Of a stretch of DNA of 64,000 nucleotides, positions 31,442 to 41,796 are shown piece after piece (position 1 is the first letter of the stretch; every line of letters starts with the position of its first letter). The translations under genes and the position numbers were made by a program. The notes under the pieces are model-generated. The model was not told where the DNA came from, ran no database searches, and saw only the letters and a list, made by a program, of their open reading frames with translations. The stretch is taken from positions 1 through 64,000 of the forward strand of contig JAUTCR010000033.1 in NCBI GenBank assembly GCA_030673895.1, in the 5' to 3' direction. The stretch comes from Verrucomicrobiota bacterium JB023. Its GTDB lineage: Bacteria > Verrucomicrobiota > Verrucomicrobiia > Verrucomicrobiales > Akkermansiaceae.

Positions 31442-33934
31442 ATGTCCGACAATTTCCTCCCAGCGGATCCTCCATCAGATCCCGAGACACCGTTTGCCGT
31501 TGAAGATGAAACCACTGAGAGCCCCGAGCCGAAGAAAAAGAGCGTGGGGCTCACCATCCTGACGTCCCTGCTTTTCCTGGTCTCTCTGGCCATGTTGGTC
31601 ACCCCGTTCTTTTGGGGAATGGAGGAGGGCTTCAAGCCGGACGTCGCCAAGGTCACTCCTTGGCTCGATTGGGCCGGTGATTTGCACGTGCTCGTCCTGC
31701 ACGTTCCCATCGGCATCTACGTTTACATTCTACTGATGGAGATTTTCGGATTGCTCTCCTTCCGTAAATTCAAGCCTCAGCTGACCGGTGCCCTCTTTGT
31801 CGGGGCGATGAGCTCGGTCCTAGCCGTTGTTTCTGGCTATCTTTACTTCATGCAAGGGGACCACGGTGCAGCGCCCTTCAATGCCGATAACCTGATGGGT
31901 ATGCACATGTGGGTCTCGATTCTTTTCGCGGTGCTATTCATTTGCACCTACGTGGCGAAGGTCTGGGCCCGCCTCCATGGCACGCCGTCTCCGGTTTATG
32001 GTTTTCTCTTACTCTTCACCGGGATTGCGCTCGCTTACGGCTCCCATCAGGGCGGCAAGTTGGTGCATCGGGACAAGGATCCGGTAGCGGACTTCATGGC
32101 CTTGGTGAATGAGGAGAAGGAGGCTCCGATCACCACGGGAGCGCAAACTCAGGAGGAATCGGAAGAAAAGCCAACGACCGACATGCTGGTCTATGAGGAT
32201 GTGGTGAAGCCCATCCTCATGGGGAAGTGCTGGGAATGCCACGCCGAGGCGGACCTGAATCCCTTGGGCAGGAAGAAGATTAAGGGCGGATTGGTCATGA
32301 CCGATATCCCGTCCCTCATTCTGGGTGGAGACGATGCTCCGGCGGTCGTGCCCGGAGATGTGGAAGCGAGCGAAATGATCGTCCGCGTGAAGAAGTTGCC
32401 CGATGACGACGGCTTCATGCCGACCGATGACGATCACCTGACCGAGGGAGAAATCCGGATCCTGGAATGGTGGATCAGCTCGCTCGACCCTGAGCAGGAA
32501 AATGGAGGACCCGACCGCAAGGTGGGGGAAATCCCGGGGCATGAAGCCTTGCTGGCGGATATCGAAGCTGTCGAGCCCGTCAATCTTGAGGAAAAAGAGG
32601 AGGTCGGCGAGGAAATCCCTCATGTGGTGGAGCCGACCGAACGCGAGAAGCTCGAGGAGGCGTTGACGCCCATCCTTCAAGCGATGCCTGGGGCAATCCG
32701 GTTCGTTTCCGTGGATTCCGAAGAGCTTGTCTTCAATGCGGCAGGGATCGGGCAAGACTTCACCGACGCCCAGTTGGCCGAGCTGGAGCCGGTGGCCGAG
32801 GCTCTCGTAGAGCTTAATCTGATGGAGACTGCAGTCAGTGACGAGGGAATGAAGACCGTTGCCAAGATGACGAATCTGCGTCGGCTCATGTTGAACGAGA
32901 CGGAGATTGGCGATCAAGGGGTCAAGAACTTCGCCAGCTTGCCGAATCTCGAATCACTGACTCTTTTTGGAGCTCCGGTTGGAGATGAGGGAGTCCGTTC
33001 CTTGGCCGAAACCAAGACCTTGAAGCGTATTTATCTTGATGGCACGGAAGCGAGTGAAGCTGCTGTGGAGGAGCTGCGCGCGGCCCTGCCGGAGGCTAAG
33101 ATTGAGTTCACTCCGCCCGCCATTCCAGAGCCCACGCCCTTTCCGTTCGACTTCAAGCCGGAGATCGATGCTGAAGTCGAACCGGAAGCTATCGAGGGGA
33201 GCGAGCTCCCTGCAGACCCGCTCCAAGAGGATGCAGCGAGCGATATGGAGAGTCCGGACTTGAATGAAGACGCTGCTGCCATCGAAGAGGCAGAACAGGT
33301 GGAAACCGAAGAAGCGATGCCGGTGGAAGAGTCTGCCCAGCCTGCCGAGGAATCCTCCGAGGAGGTCACCGAGATGCCGGAAGGCAGTGAGGAAGAAGAT
33401 GCTGGCTCAGCTTCAGACCCCGAAGATTCCGCCGAGCAAGAAGACACTCCGGCTGAGGAGGAAGTTGTCGAAGAGCTGACGGTGGACGAGCCCGTGATGG
33501 AAGAACCTGCCGAGCCAGCATCTGAGGAAAGCGCGACGAGCCAAGAAGACCAAGCGACAGAAGACCAAGGGGCAGAAGAGCCTGCGGAAGCCACGGAGAG
33601 CGAAGAAATGATCGAGGACGCCGCCGACGCTGAAACTCAGCAGAATGATGAGCAGTCAACCGAGGACGGGGAGCCTGCTGATGAGGCTGGCCCGGCTGAG
33701 GAGCAATTTGAGCCTGAGCCTGCTACTGAAGAAGGCAACTCCACGGAGGACTCTGCTCCAAGTGAGGAGGAAGAGGTGAGTAATGGGGAGCAATCCGAGG
33801 AAGCTTCGCCCGAAGAGGTTCCATCCGAAGACGAGCCTGCTGAGGAAAACGCGGGTGAGGAAAAGGCAGGTGAAGAACCCGACCAGGAAAACGAGGATAT
33901 TCAGCCTGCTGAGGAGGCGCCGGCAGTCGACTAA
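31442..33934 (+). CDS. DUF2231/planctomycete cytochrome c/LRR protein with acidic tail
   Basis: The 830-aa protein has several parts in series: a cytosolic N-terminus; TM helices of a DUF2231-like domain (about 33-205, with HVLVLHVPIG and His-rich turns that can bind haem); a planctomycete-type cytochrome c domain (about 240-350, haem motif CWECH, later GFMPTDDDHL); leucine-rich repeats (about 440-540, TNLRRLMLNETEIGDQGVKNF type); and an acidic low-complexity tail (about 565-830) of Glu, Asp, Ser, Pro and Ala. The mix of haem and LRR domains suggests an envelope electron-transfer or sensing role. The tail is coded in GC-rich repetitive DNA. Confidence 0.85.
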   Translation: MSDNFLPADPPSDPETPFAVEDETTESPEPKKKSVGLTILTSLLFLVSLAMLVTPFFWGMEEGFKPDVAKVTPWLDWAGDLHVLVLHVPIGIYVYILLMEIFGLLSFRKFKPQLTGALFVGAMSSVLAVVSGYLYFMQGDHGAAPFNADNLMGMHMWVSILFAVLFICTYVAKVWARLHGTPSPVYGFLLLFTGIALAYGSHQGGKLVHRDKDPVADFMALVNEEKEAPITTGAQTQEESEEKPTTDMLVYEDVVKPILMGKCWECHAEADLNPLGRKKIKGGLVMTDIPSLILGGDDAPAVVPGDVEASEMIVRVKKLPDDDGFMPTDDDHLTEGEIRILEWWISSLDPEQENGGPDRKVGEIPGHEALLADIEAVEPVNLEEKEEVGEEIPHVVEPTEREKLEEALTPILQAMPGAIRFVSVDSEELVFNAAGIGQDFTDAQLAELEPVAEALVELNLMETAVSDEGMKTVAKMTNLRRLMLNETEIGDQGVKNFASLPNLESLTLFGAPVGDEGVRSLAETKTLKRIYLDGTEASEAAVEELRAALPEAKIEFTPPAIPEPTPFPFDFKPEIDAEVEPEAIEGSELPADPLQEDAASDMESPDLNEDAAAIEEAEQVETEEAMPVEESAQPAEESSEEVTEMPEGSEEEDAGSASDPEDSAEQEDTPAEEEVVEELTVDEPVMEEPAEPASEESATSQEDQATEDQGAEEPAEATESEEMIEDAADAETQQNDEQSTEDGEPADEAGPAEEQFEPEPATEEGNSTEDSAPSEEEEVSNGEQSEEASPEEVPSEDEPAEENAGEEKAGEEPDQENEDIQPAEEAPAVD

Positions 33935-33975
33935 TTCGGTTCACCATTTGCCCCATCGAAAGGGGAATCATGGCA

Positions 33976-34009
33976 GAAGGGAGCTCTTATCCAGAGCTTC
34001 CTTTTTTTT
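33976..34009 (+). terminator. Rho-independent terminator after the cytochrome/LRR gene
   Basis: A stem GAAGGGAGCTC / GAGCTTCC... with loop TTATCCA is followed by eight T, 42 bp after the stop. Confidence 0.75.
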
Positions 34010-34081
34010 GTGCCGGGCGAGGCTTGGTCGTGTTGGTAAGTGCGCTCGAGACGCAGTTCGGATTGGGAGGGTTACCCCTTG

Positions 34082-35368
34082 TTAGGCCAGAGCTTCCTCC
34101 AGGCGTCCGGCATCGGATTGTTTGCTGGCGGCCTGACTCGCAGCCTGCTTTGCCGCTTCTTCGGTGGGGAGGATGATGTCGAAGGAGGTTCGTTGTCCGG
34201 GCTTTGAGCTGACCGAGACCTTGCCGAAGTGCGCTTCCACAGCCCGGCGGACAATAGAGAGGCCTAATCCGGTTCCCTTAATTTCGTTTTGATCGTGGGT
34301 GTGGTGCTTCTCCACGCGGTAGAAGCGGCGGAAAATGAAGGGTAGATCGGCGGAAGGGATGCCTACGCCATCATCGGCGACCCAGATATGAATCTCTCCA
34401 CTGTCGAGTTTTTTGGCGCCAATCTCGACCTTGAGGGAGCTGCTCGGATTTTGCTTGAGAGCATTCTCCACCAGATTGAAGAGCACCTGGGTCCAGTAAA
34501 AGCGATCCCCCACGAGGGTCAGGTCGGCATCATCGAGGATGACCTTCGATTCCGCATTCTGCGCATGAAAGACAGGCTCGAGTCGTTCCAAGACATCAGT
34601 CACGCAACTTTGGAAGAGGAATGGCTCGAGATTGAGCGCGGAGGCTTCTCCCGACTCCAGCTTGGAGATCACGAGCATGTCCTCCACGATGCGGGCGATG
34701 CGTTCGCCGTGTTTTTGCATGACCTTCAGCGCTCGCTTGAGGAACTCCGGGTCCAAATCATCATCGTCTTCCAGCAAATTTTCCAGATACCCGTTGATGA
34801 TGGAGAGAGGCGTCCTCAGCTCGTGGGAAGCATTGGCAACGAAGTCTTTTCTCACTTGTTCGGTTTGGTGTTCGGTTGTCACGTCCCGGATGATGACCCG
34901 GGTGATTTTCTTCGGAGAGTTCCGGTCGAGAGGAGCCGCGTCGATGACCCAAGCCGTCTCACCGCGCCGCTCGGCGGGGCCACGAGGCGAGGCATGCTGG
35001 GGGAGCACAGTGTGGTGAACGGCGCTCTTGCCAGTGCGGAGAGATTCTTCCAAGGCGGTCGTCAGACGGTCATCGAGGAAGACTTCCTTGAAGTTCCTTT
35101 TCAGGAGCAAGCGACCGGCGACGAGGTCAGAGGCTGGCTCATTGGCGAAGCGGATGATGCCATTGGAGTCCACGAGGAGGAAGGCATCGGCGAGGGCATT
35201 GAGCATCCGGTTCTGCTCCCGGCGCATCAGTTTTTTCTGCCGCTTGCTGTCTTCGTGACAAATTTTACGGGTTTTTTGGAGCAGGATTCGTTCTCTTTGC
35301 CAAAGGTAGAGAGCGACGCCAGTGGAGAGGAGGGCCAGGATGGCCACGATGACGGAGGGAGCAGGCAT
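34082..35368 (-). CDS. phoR: Phosphate-regulon-type sensor histidine kinase
   Basis: The 428-aa kinase has one N-terminal TM helix (about 5-22), a PAS domain (about 55-165, LLVDSNGIIRFANEPA), HisKA with phospho-acceptor FVANASHELRTPLS, and HATPase with NLVENALKQ, VADDGVGI, IFRRFYRVEK and GTGLGLSIV. This is the PhoR layout. It starts at ATG 35368 (a TTG 3 bp upstream is possible), directly after the phoB-like stop. The C-terminus is a short Ala/Gln-rich tail. No pst or phoU genes are in the window, so phosphate as signal is inferred from family. Confidence 0.88.
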   Translation of the reverse strand: MPAPSVIVAILALLSTGVALYLWQRERILLQKTRKICHEDSKRQKKLMRREQNRMLNALADAFLLVDSNGIIRFANEPASDLVAGRLLLKRNFKEVFLDDRLTTALEESLRTGKSAVHHTVLPQHASPRGPAERRGETAWVIDAAPLDRNSPKKITRVIIRDVTTEHQTEQVRKDFVANASHELRTPLSIINGYLENLLEDDDDLDPEFLKRALKVMQKHGERIARIVEDMLVISKLESGEASALNLEPFLFQSCVTDVLERLEPVFHAQNAESKVILDDADLTLVGDRFYWTQVLFNLVENALKQNPSSSLKVEIGAKKLDSGEIHIWVADDGVGIPSADLPFIFRRFYRVEKHHTHDQNEIKGTGLGLSIVRRAVEAHFGKVSVSSKPGQRTSFDIILPTEEAAKQAASQAASKQSDAGRLEEALA

Positions 35369-35371
35369 CAA

Positions 35372-36058
35372 TTAGTCGGTGGAAAGGCGGTACCCAACGC
35401 CGCGAACAGTCTCAATCTTTCGCGCGTGGTCACCCAGCTTTTGTCGCAGCCGCTTCATGTGAGTATCGAGGGTGCGCGAGTGCACCTCGTCGGAATAGCC
35501 CCAGATGTTGCGGAGCAGATCATTGCGATCCTGGGCTTTGCCTGGTCGTTCGGCGAGGAAGAGGAGGAGCTTGAACTCGATGGAAGTCAGGTCGACTTCA
35601 CTCTCTTCAAGGTAGAATTTGACGTTGTTCTTATCAAAGCGGAAGGGGCCGGCCTTGACGGTCACCGTGCCGGGCGAGACGTCGGAGCGGCGAAGGATGG
35701 CACCCACGCGGAGGACCAATTCCTTGGGGGAGAAGGGCTTCGTCAGATAATCATCAGCTCCTGCCTGGAGGCCTTGAATGCGGTCCTCGGTCTGAGCCCG
35801 TGCTGTCAGCATGATCACGGGCGTGGTGCTGGTCCGGGAATCGCGCCGGATATCCTTGAAGACTGAGTAGCCGTCCTTGCCTGGCAACATCAGGTCGAGG
35901 ACGATGAGATCCGGCTCATCCCGCAGGGCCATTTCTTGCCCGATTAGGCCGTCCCGAGCGGTGGATACCTCGTATCCTGCGCGCTCGAGATTGTAAGTAA
36001 CCAAATCCGCGACATCGCGTTCGTCTTCAACTACCAGGATTCTTTGCTTCCGAGCCAC
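35372..36058 (-). CDS. phoB: Phosphate-regulon-type response regulator
   Basis: The 228-aa OmpR-family regulator has a receiver (VVEDERDVADLV, VLDLMLPGKDG with the phospho-Asp, TARAQ, DDYLTKPFSP) and a winged helix (LTSIEFKLLLFLAERPG, RTLDTHMKRLRQKLG, VRGVGYRL). It is the upstream partner of the PAS-containing kinase, stop and start 3 bp apart. A divergent 126-bp gap separates it from the parE-like gene. Assigned as phoB by similarity to the PhoB subgroup and the PhoR-like partner. Confidence 0.9.
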   Translation of the reverse strand: MARKQRILVVEDERDVADLVTYNLERAGYEVSTARDGLIGQEMALRDEPDLIVLDLMLPGKDGYSVFKDIRRDSRTSTTPVIMLTARAQTEDRIQGLQAGADDYLTKPFSPKELVLRVGAILRRSDVSPGTVTVKAGPFRFDKNNVKFYLEESEVDLTSIEFKLLLFLAERPGKAQDRNDLLRNIWGYSDEVHSRTLDTHMKRLRQKLGDHARKIETVRGVGYRLSTD

Positions 36059-36184
36059 GTGGGCTTTTAGGTTTCCTTCCTTGTCAACAGGAGTCTTTTT
36101 TTTGTGACGGAATCGTTACTTCGCTTTCATGCCCCGCGCGGCGATTGACGCGGTCGCCCTCGATGATTAGGAACTCTTAAGCAA

Positions 36185-38032
36185 ATGGCGGCAGATTATA
36201 CCGAGGATAGCATCAAGAGCTTGGATTGGCGGGAGCACATCCGGCTGAGGCCCGGCATGTACATCGGGAAGCTGGGTGATGGAGCCACGCAGGATGATGG
36301 GATCTACATCCTGCTCAAGGAGGTCATCGACAACTCCATCGACGAGCACATCATGGGGCACGGGAAGGAGATCCGGATCGATATCGATGAGGAAGGCCGG
36401 GTGGAAGTGCGCGACTTCGGGCGAGGGATTCCCCTTGGCAAGCTTTACGACTGTGCTGCCCAGATTAATACGGGAGCGAAGTATGATAGTGAGGCCTTCA
36501 AGAAATCAGTGGGTCTCAATGGCGTAGGAATCAAGGCCGTCAACGCCTTGAGCGGCTTTTTCGAGATTCAAGCGTGGCGCGACGGGAAGACCAAGGCCAT
36601 CGAATTCAGCAAAGGGGAGGTCGTCGATGAGATGAAGCGAGCTCGCGCGGACAAGGGGCCCAACGGCACCCGGTTGGCCTTCGATGTCGACAAGGAGATT
36701 TTCCCCAAAAGGGTGAAGTGGAAGCTGCCCATCGTGGAGCGGATGTGCCGCTACTACTCTTACCTCAATCCTGGCCTGACTCTCACCTTCAATGGCAAAA
36801 AGTTCCGTTCCAAGCATGGGCTTCTCGACCTCTTGCAGGAGGAGATGGAGGAGGAGCCGCTTTACGCGCCCATCCGCCTGGAGGGTAAGGATATTGAAGT
36901 CGTCTTCACGCACTCGCAAGGGAGCGGGGAGCAGTATTACTCCTTCGTGAATGGTCAGCACACCACGCAGGGTGGGACGCATTTGGCTGCCTTCCGTGAG
37001 GCAGTGGTCAAGACCTTGCGCGATTTTTTCAAGAAACAATGGGAGCCCACCGACATCCGCGAGGGATTGGAGGCGGCGATCAGTGTGCGCATCGAGGAGC
37101 CGGTCTTCGAAAGCCAGACCAAGACCAAGCTGGGTAGCACAAACATGGCGCCCGACGGTGAGACCGTGCGCACCTACATTGGTAATTTCCTCAAGGAGCA
37201 ATTGGATAACTACCTGCACAAGAACAGTGCGGTGGCGGAGGCTCTGCAGAAGCGGATTCTTCAATCCGAGCGCGAGCGGAAGGAAATGAAGGGGCTCAAG
37301 AAGATGTCCCGTGACCGGGCCAAGCAGGCCAAGCTGCACAATAAGAAGCTCCGCGATTGCAAGGCTCACTACAATACCAAGAACAAGAAGCGGGAGGCGA
37401 CAACCCTCTTCATCACTGAGGGTGATAGTGCCAGTGGCTCGATCACCAAGACCCGTGATGTGGAGACGCAGGCGGTCTTTTCCCTCCGGGGTAAACCTCT
37501 CAACACCTTCGGGTTATCCCGGAAGGTCGTTTATGAGAATGAAGAGTTCGCCCTCTTGCAAGCTGCCCTTAATATCGAAAATGGGATGGAGAACCTGCGC
37601 TACAATCGCGTGGTCGTCGCCACCGATGCCGATGTCGATGGCATGCACATTCGCCTGCTGCTGCTGACTTTCTTCCTCCAGTTCTTCCCCGAGATCATTC
37701 GGGAGGGTCATCTCTTCATCCTCGAGACTCCGCTCTTCCGGGTGCGTAACAAGAAGAAGGCGCTTTACTGCTTCGATGAGGCCGAGAAGGAAAGCGCTCT
37801 CAAGGAGCTGGGTAAAAATGCCGAGATCACGCGATTCAAGGGCTTGGGTGAGATTTCACCGGACGAGTTCAAGTTCATGATTGGACCGGAAATGAGGCTG
37901 GATCCCGTGCGCATGGAGGAGGGAAAGAGTCTCAAGGAGCTTTTGACCTTCTACATGGGGAAGAATACCCCGGACCGGCAGGAATTCATCATCGAGAACT
38001 TGCGCGAGGACGTCGACACTGCCGAAGTGTAG
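36185..38032 (+). CDS. parE: DNA topoisomerase IV subunit B-type protein
   Basis: The 615-aa type IIA topoisomerase ATPase subunit starts with a GHKL domain ([51 protein letters not shown]), followed by the transducer and a Toprim domain ([40 protein letters not shown]). The [18 protein letters not shown] opening and short length match Bacteroidetes-type ParE rather than GyrB. The usual partner parC is not adjacent; pssA follows 5 bp later. Confidence 0.85.
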   Translation: MAADYTEDSIKSLDWREHIRLRPGMYIGKLGDGATQDDGIYILLKEVIDNSIDEHIMGHGKEIRIDIDEEGRVEVRDFGRGIPLGKLYDCAAQINTGAKYDSEAFKKSVGLNGVGIKAVNALSGFFEIQAWRDGKTKAIEFSKGEVVDEMKRARADKGPNGTRLAFDVDKEIFPKRVKWKLPIVERMCRYYSYLNPGLTLTFNGKKFRSKHGLLDLLQEEMEEEPLYAPIRLEGKDIEVVFTHSQGSGEQYYSFVNGQHTTQGGTHLAAFREAVVKTLRDFFKKQWEPTDIREGLEAAISVRIEEPVFESQTKTKLGSTNMAPDGETVRTYIGNFLKEQLDNYLHKNSAVAEALQKRILQSERERKEMKGLKKMSRDRAKQAKLHNKKLRDCKAHYNTKNKKREATTLFITEGDSASGSITKTRDVETQAVFSLRGKPLNTFGLSRKVVYENEEFALLQAALNIENGMENLRYNRVVVATDADVDGMHIRLLLLTFFLQFFPEIIREGHLFILETPLFRVRNKKKALYCFDEAEKESALKELGKNAEITRFKGLGEISPDEFKFMIGPEMRLDPVRMEEGKSLKELLTFYMGKNTPDRQEFIIENLREDVDTAEV

Positions 38033-38037
38033 CGAGG

Positions 38038-38949
38038 GTGGGGATAAATTTTCTGAATTCCGTCGCGAGTTCGGGGCGGAATTTAGATAGTCTCCGGACC
38101 AACCCGACGCTTCTCTTGAATTCCGAACCAAAAATCTACCTCCTGCCGAACCTGATGACGGCAGGAAATCTCTGCTGCGGATTCTTCGCCGTGCTCACCA
38201 TCTTCAAGGGCATGGGATACGAGGAGTTGGCGGAGGCGCGTCCCTTCTACGAGCAGGCTCTCCTCCTCATCTTCGGCTCCTGCCTCTTCGACCTCCTCGA
38301 CGGTCGCCTGGCCCGGCTAGGTGGCCAAGAGTCTCCCTTCGGACGGGAGTTTGATTCCCTTGCCGATGTGGTCTCCTTTGGGATGGCTCCCGCGCTTTTG
38401 GTCTCCAAGGCGGTGCTCTTCAATCTCGCCTTGCCGGGTAATTTGGAGCGAGTTCAGCCCGGTGTGGGATGGACAATCGCGTTCATTTACCTGCTCTGCG
38501 GAGCGATGCGTCTCGCTCGCTTCAATTGCTTGGCCGCGATGGAAAAGGAAGAAGACGAGGAGGGTGAGGATCTCAATACCTTCCGAGGAATCCCAATCCC
38601 GATGGCGGCTGGCTTCATCGCTTCCCTGACCTTCTTGATCATTCGCTTTAGTGAAAATGACAAGGACCTCGGCGGCTGGAACTATCTTCTCGTATTCGTC
38701 ATGCTGGGTTTGAGTTGGTTGATGATCAGCAACGTGCGTTATCCCAGCTTCAAGCGGATCGATTGGAAGACGCGGGCGAATCTACCAATGCTCTTGGGGG
38801 TCGCCGTCACCATTGCGGTCATCGTGAGGTTTTACTGGATCGCTCCCGCGCTCCTCTTTTTCGGTTACCTGCTTTACGGCTTGTTGAGACCCTTCTTCGG
38901 TCGGCGCATCAGGCGCACTGTGGAAGGCGAGGGGAGTGGCGAGGATTGA
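38038..38949 (+). CDS. pssA: CDP-diacylglycerol--serine O-phosphatidyltransferase
   Basis: PssA makes phosphatidylserine from CDP-DAG and serine in the inner membrane. The 303-aa product has the CDP-alcohol phosphatidyltransferase motif FDLLDGRLARLGGQESPFGREFDSLAD (DGxxAR...GxxxD...D) and about seven TM helices, opening with YLLPNLMTAGNLCCGFFAV. The start is a GTG at 38038, 5 bp after parE; the conserved region begins only at about residue 32, so the exact start is uncertain. Confidence 0.9.
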   Translation: MGINFLNSVASSGRNLDSLRTNPTLLLNSEPKIYLLPNLMTAGNLCCGFFAVLTIFKGMGYEELAEARPFYEQALLLIFGSCLFDLLDGRLARLGGQESPFGREFDSLADVVSFGMAPALLVSKAVLFNLALPGNLERVQPGVGWTIAFIYLLCGAMRLARFNCLAAMEKEEDEEGEDLNTFRGIPIPMAAGFIASLTFLIIRFSENDKDLGGWNYLLVFVMLGLSWLMISNVRYPSFKRIDWKTRANLPMLLGVAVTIAVIVRFYWIAPALLFFGYLLYGLLRPFFGRRIRRTVEGEGSGED

Positions 38950-39108
38950 TAGGGGCGGATCGCCCCGACTTCGGCGATTGTTCGGTTTCGAGAGACTCAA
39001 CCCGACGTTCCACTCTAATTTTAAATTGCCAAAGTGTGCTAAATCGGATTATCTCCGCCCTCCCCGCAAAAAGGGCGGCCCGGCAATGATGCTGGACCGA
39101 AGCGCGCA

Positions 39109-39372
39109 ATGAAAATGAGCGATAAAACTGTTGAACTGAAAGACTACAAGCAGCACGAGAACGATACCGGTAGTGCTGATTTCCAGGTTGCTGTCCTGAC
39201 TGGACGAATCCGTGAGCTGACCGAGCATCTCAAGATTCATAAAAAAGACCACTCGTCCCGCCGCGGACTGTTGAAGATGGTCGCCAAGCGCCGGAAGCTC
39301 CTTGATTACCTCAAGGCTCACTCGGAAGAGCGCTACCAAGCCTGCTTGAAAGGGCTGGAGCTGCGTCGATAA
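39109..39372 (+). CDS. rpsO: 30S ribosomal protein S15
   Basis: S15 binds the central domain of 16S rRNA. The 87-aa product is full length and shows the family core [43 protein letters not shown]. It is followed after a hairpin by pnp, the classical rpsO-pnp order. The ATG at 39115 (third codon) is an alternative start. Confidence 0.97.
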   Translation: MKMSDKTVELKDYKQHENDTGSADFQVAVLTGRIRELTEHLKIHKKDHSSRRGLLKMVAKRRKLLDYLKAHSEERYQACLKGLELRR

Positions 39373-39390
39373 TCGAAAATTTTTGGAAAC

Positions 39391-39418
39391 CGCCCCGGTG
39401 GAGAATCTCCCCGGGGCG
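39391..39418 (+). terminator. Hairpin between rpsO and pnp
   Basis: An 8-bp stem (CGCCCCGG / CCGGGGCG) is extended by GGAG/CTCC around an AAT loop, with one bulged T. The T-run after it is weak (ATTTG), so it may be a leaky terminator or an RNase III-type processing site, as in other rpsO-pnp operons. Confidence 0.6.
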
Positions 39419-39500
39419 ATTTGCATGAAAGGGGGTTGTCGTTGGAAGAGGGATTCCCCATCCGGCGAGCGGGTTGTTTGAAGGAAGAAAAGAAGAAAGA

Positions 39501-41675
39501 ATGAACATCGAAAGAATAGAAATCCCGGTCGGCGAAAACCCGATGACGATCGAGACTGGGAAACTGGCCAAATTGGCCGATGGCGCGGTAACCGTGCAAT
39601 GTGGCGAGACCGTTATTTTGGTAACTGCGGTCTCTCAAACCAAAGTGAAAGACGGGCAAAGTTGGTTCCCGCTTTCCGTTGAATACAAAGAAAAGGCATC
39701 CGCAGCGGGTGTCTTCCCCGGTGGCTACTTCAAGCGCGAAGGCCGCCCGACTGAAAAAGAGATTTTGACCTGCCGGATGACCGACCGTCCGCTGCGACCT
39801 CTTTTCCCTAAGGGTTATCTCTACGAGACCCAAATCGTGGCCATCCTTTTGGCTGCGGACGGCATCAATGATGCCGACGTCCTGAGCATGAATGGAGCTT
39901 CTGCAGCTCTTTGTCTTTCTGACATCCCATTCGCCGGCCCAATCGGTGCAGTGCGCGTCGGCCGCGTCAATGGTGAGTTCGTGATCAACCCGACGCACGA
40001 GACCCGTGCCGAGAGTGACCTCGACCTTGTCTACGTGGGTAACAAGACCGACGTCATCATGATCGAAGGGGCTGCCAACGAGATCCCCGAGGCCGACTTC
40101 AAGGCCGCTCTCCGTTTCGCTCAAGACGCGGTGACCCAGATCGTGGAAGCTATCGAGCAGCTCGCTGCCAAGTGTGGCAAGGAGAAGCGTGAATACGAAG
40201 TGACCGTGGCCAAAGAAGACCTCCTGGAGGTGGGCTACGCGGTTGCTGGTGACCGCATCGAGGATGCCATCTATGCTCCCTCCAAGGTGGAGCGTGGCAA
40301 GAAGGTGGGTGCCCTCCGCGACGAGGTCGAGACGGCCATCAAGGAGAAGTATCCCGAGGTCACCGACTTTGAGATCGAGCAAGTCTTCGAATACATTCAG
40401 AAGAAGGCATTCCGCATCTCCATCATGGAGAAGAACAAGCGCGCCGACGGCCGGACGCCCGCTGACTTGCGCCCTCTCTACGCCGAGGTAGGCAGCTTGC
40501 CGCAGGTGCATGGTTCAGCCATCTTCGCCCGTGGGGAAACCATGGCCATGGGCATCGCGACCCTCGCTCCCGGCGACGAACGCCAGTACATGGACAACTA
40601 TTCCGGTGGCGAAGACGAGAAGCGCTTCATCCTCCACTACAATTTCCCGCCGTTCTCGGTGGGTGAGTGTGGCCGCATGGGTGGCATCAACCGCCGTGAG
40701 ATCGGTCACGGAGCGCTCGCCGAGCGTTCCATCGCCCCCGTCATCCCGGACGAGAGCGAGTTTCCTTACGCGATTCGGGTCAGTTCCGAGGTCATGGAGT
40801 CCAATGGCTCGACCTCGATGGCGACGGTCTGTGCCGGCACCATGAGTCTCCTCGACGCCGGGGTGCCGCTCAAGCGTCCGGTGGCCGGGATTTCAGTCGG
40901 TCTGGTTTCTGAATTCGATGAGGCGGGCAACATGTCTTCCTACAAGACCCTTCTCGACATCATCGGTTCCGAGGATTTCTACGGTGACATGGACTTCAAG
41001 CTTTGTGGCACCAGCGAAGGGGTGACTGGCTACCAGCTGGACCTCAAGCTTCCCGGTATCCCGCTCAACTTGCTCGAGGAAGCCATCGACCAAGCCGTTG
41101 GCGGTCGCGGTCTCGTTCTCGCGAAGATGGCCGAGTCCATCACCACGCCTTCCGACCTTGCGGAGAACGCGCCTCGCATCGAGTCCATCAAGATCGATCC
41201 CGAGCGTATCGGCGAGCTTATTGGACCTGGCGGTAAGAATATCAAGGGCATCCAGGCTGAGTCCGGTGCTGATATCAGCATTGAGGATGACGGGACCGTC
41301 CGCATCTACGCGAGCAAGGGCGAAGGCCTGAGCCGCGCCAAGGAGATGATCGAACGCATGTTCAAGGAGATCGAAGTGGGCGAGACCTACACCGGTCGGG
41401 TCGTGTCCACCAAGGACTTCGGAGCCTTCATGGAAGTTCTTCCTGGTAAGGACGGACTCATCCACATCTCCGAGCTTGCCGAGGGTCGCGTCAAGAAGAC
41501 AGAAGACGTGGTCAAGGTTGGTGACTCCATCACCGCCAAGTGCATCGGCATCGATGATAAGGGCCGCGTGAAGATGTCCGTCAAGGCTGCCCAGCGCGAG
41601 AACAAGGAAGAGGAAGCGAAGAAAGCGAACCTCGCCGACATCCCTGAGGAAGAAGAAACCTTCACTCTGGGCTAA
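39501..41675 (+). CDS. pnp: Polyribonucleotide nucleotidyltransferase
   Basis: PNPase degrades RNA 3'-5' by phosphorolysis and is part of the degradosome. The 724-aa product has two RNase PH-like domains (including [18 protein letters not shown] and the second core with [15 protein letters not shown]), a KH domain ([16 protein letters not shown]) and an S1 domain ([27 protein letters not shown]). The ATG at 39501 follows a purine-rich GGAAGAAAAGAAGAAAG ribosome site; the frame is open to 39474, but that part is not conserved. Confidence 0.97.
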   Translation: MNIERIEIPVGENPMTIETGKLAKLADGAVTVQCGETVILVTAVSQTKVKDGQSWFPLSVEYKEKASAAGVFPGGYFKREGRPTEKEILTCRMTDRPLRPLFPKGYLYETQIVAILLAADGINDADVLSMNGASAALCLSDIPFAGPIGAVRVGRVNGEFVINPTHETRAESDLDLVYVGNKTDVIMIEGAANEIPEADFKAALRFAQDAVTQIVEAIEQLAAKCGKEKREYEVTVAKEDLLEVGYAVAGDRIEDAIYAPSKVERGKKVGALRDEVETAIKEKYPEVTDFEIEQVFEYIQKKAFRISIMEKNKRADGRTPADLRPLYAEVGSLPQVHGSAIFARGETMAMGIATLAPGDERQYMDNYSGGEDEKRFILHYNFPPFSVGECGRMGGINRREIGHGALAERSIAPVIPDESEFPYAIRVSSEVMESNGSTSMATVCAGTMSLLDAGVPLKRPVAGISVGLVSEFDEAGNMSSYKTLLDIIGSEDFYGDMDFKLCGTSEGVTGYQLDLKLPGIPLNLLEEAIDQAVGGRGLVLAKMAESITTPSDLAENAPRIESIKIDPERIGELIGPGGKNIKGIQAESGADISIEDDGTVRIYASKGEGLSRAKEMIERMFKEIEVGETYTGRVVSTKDFGAFMEVLPGKDGLIHISELAEGRVKKTEDVVKVGDSITAKCIGIDDKGRVKMSVKAAQRENKEEEAKKANLADIPEEEETFTLG

Positions 41676-41713
41676 GGCCTTGCGGGTCATCGACCCGATT
41701 TCCTATTTGAAGA

Positions 41714-41740
41714 AAGCCGGGCCTTCGCTCGGCTTTTTTG
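41714..41740 (+). terminator. Rho-independent terminator after pnp
   Basis: AAGCCGGGC, loop CTTC, GCTCGGCTT and a run of six T follow the pnp stop by about 40 bp, separating it from the convergent serpin-like gene. Confidence 0.8.
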
Positions 41741-41796
41741 CTTTAGGGGAGGGCAGTCTCTCTTTCTTTCTTCTGCTGGTTAGGAGGAAGAGCCGT

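Noticed and set aside
33031-33594. Serine-rich minus-strand frame
   Set aside because: It is the reverse complement of the acidic Glu/Ser repeats of the cytochrome/LRR protein.
34388-35866. Long plus-strand open frame (about 490 codons) opposite phoR and phoB
   Set aside because: It is the antisense shadow of two clear two-component genes, with no family motif of its own.
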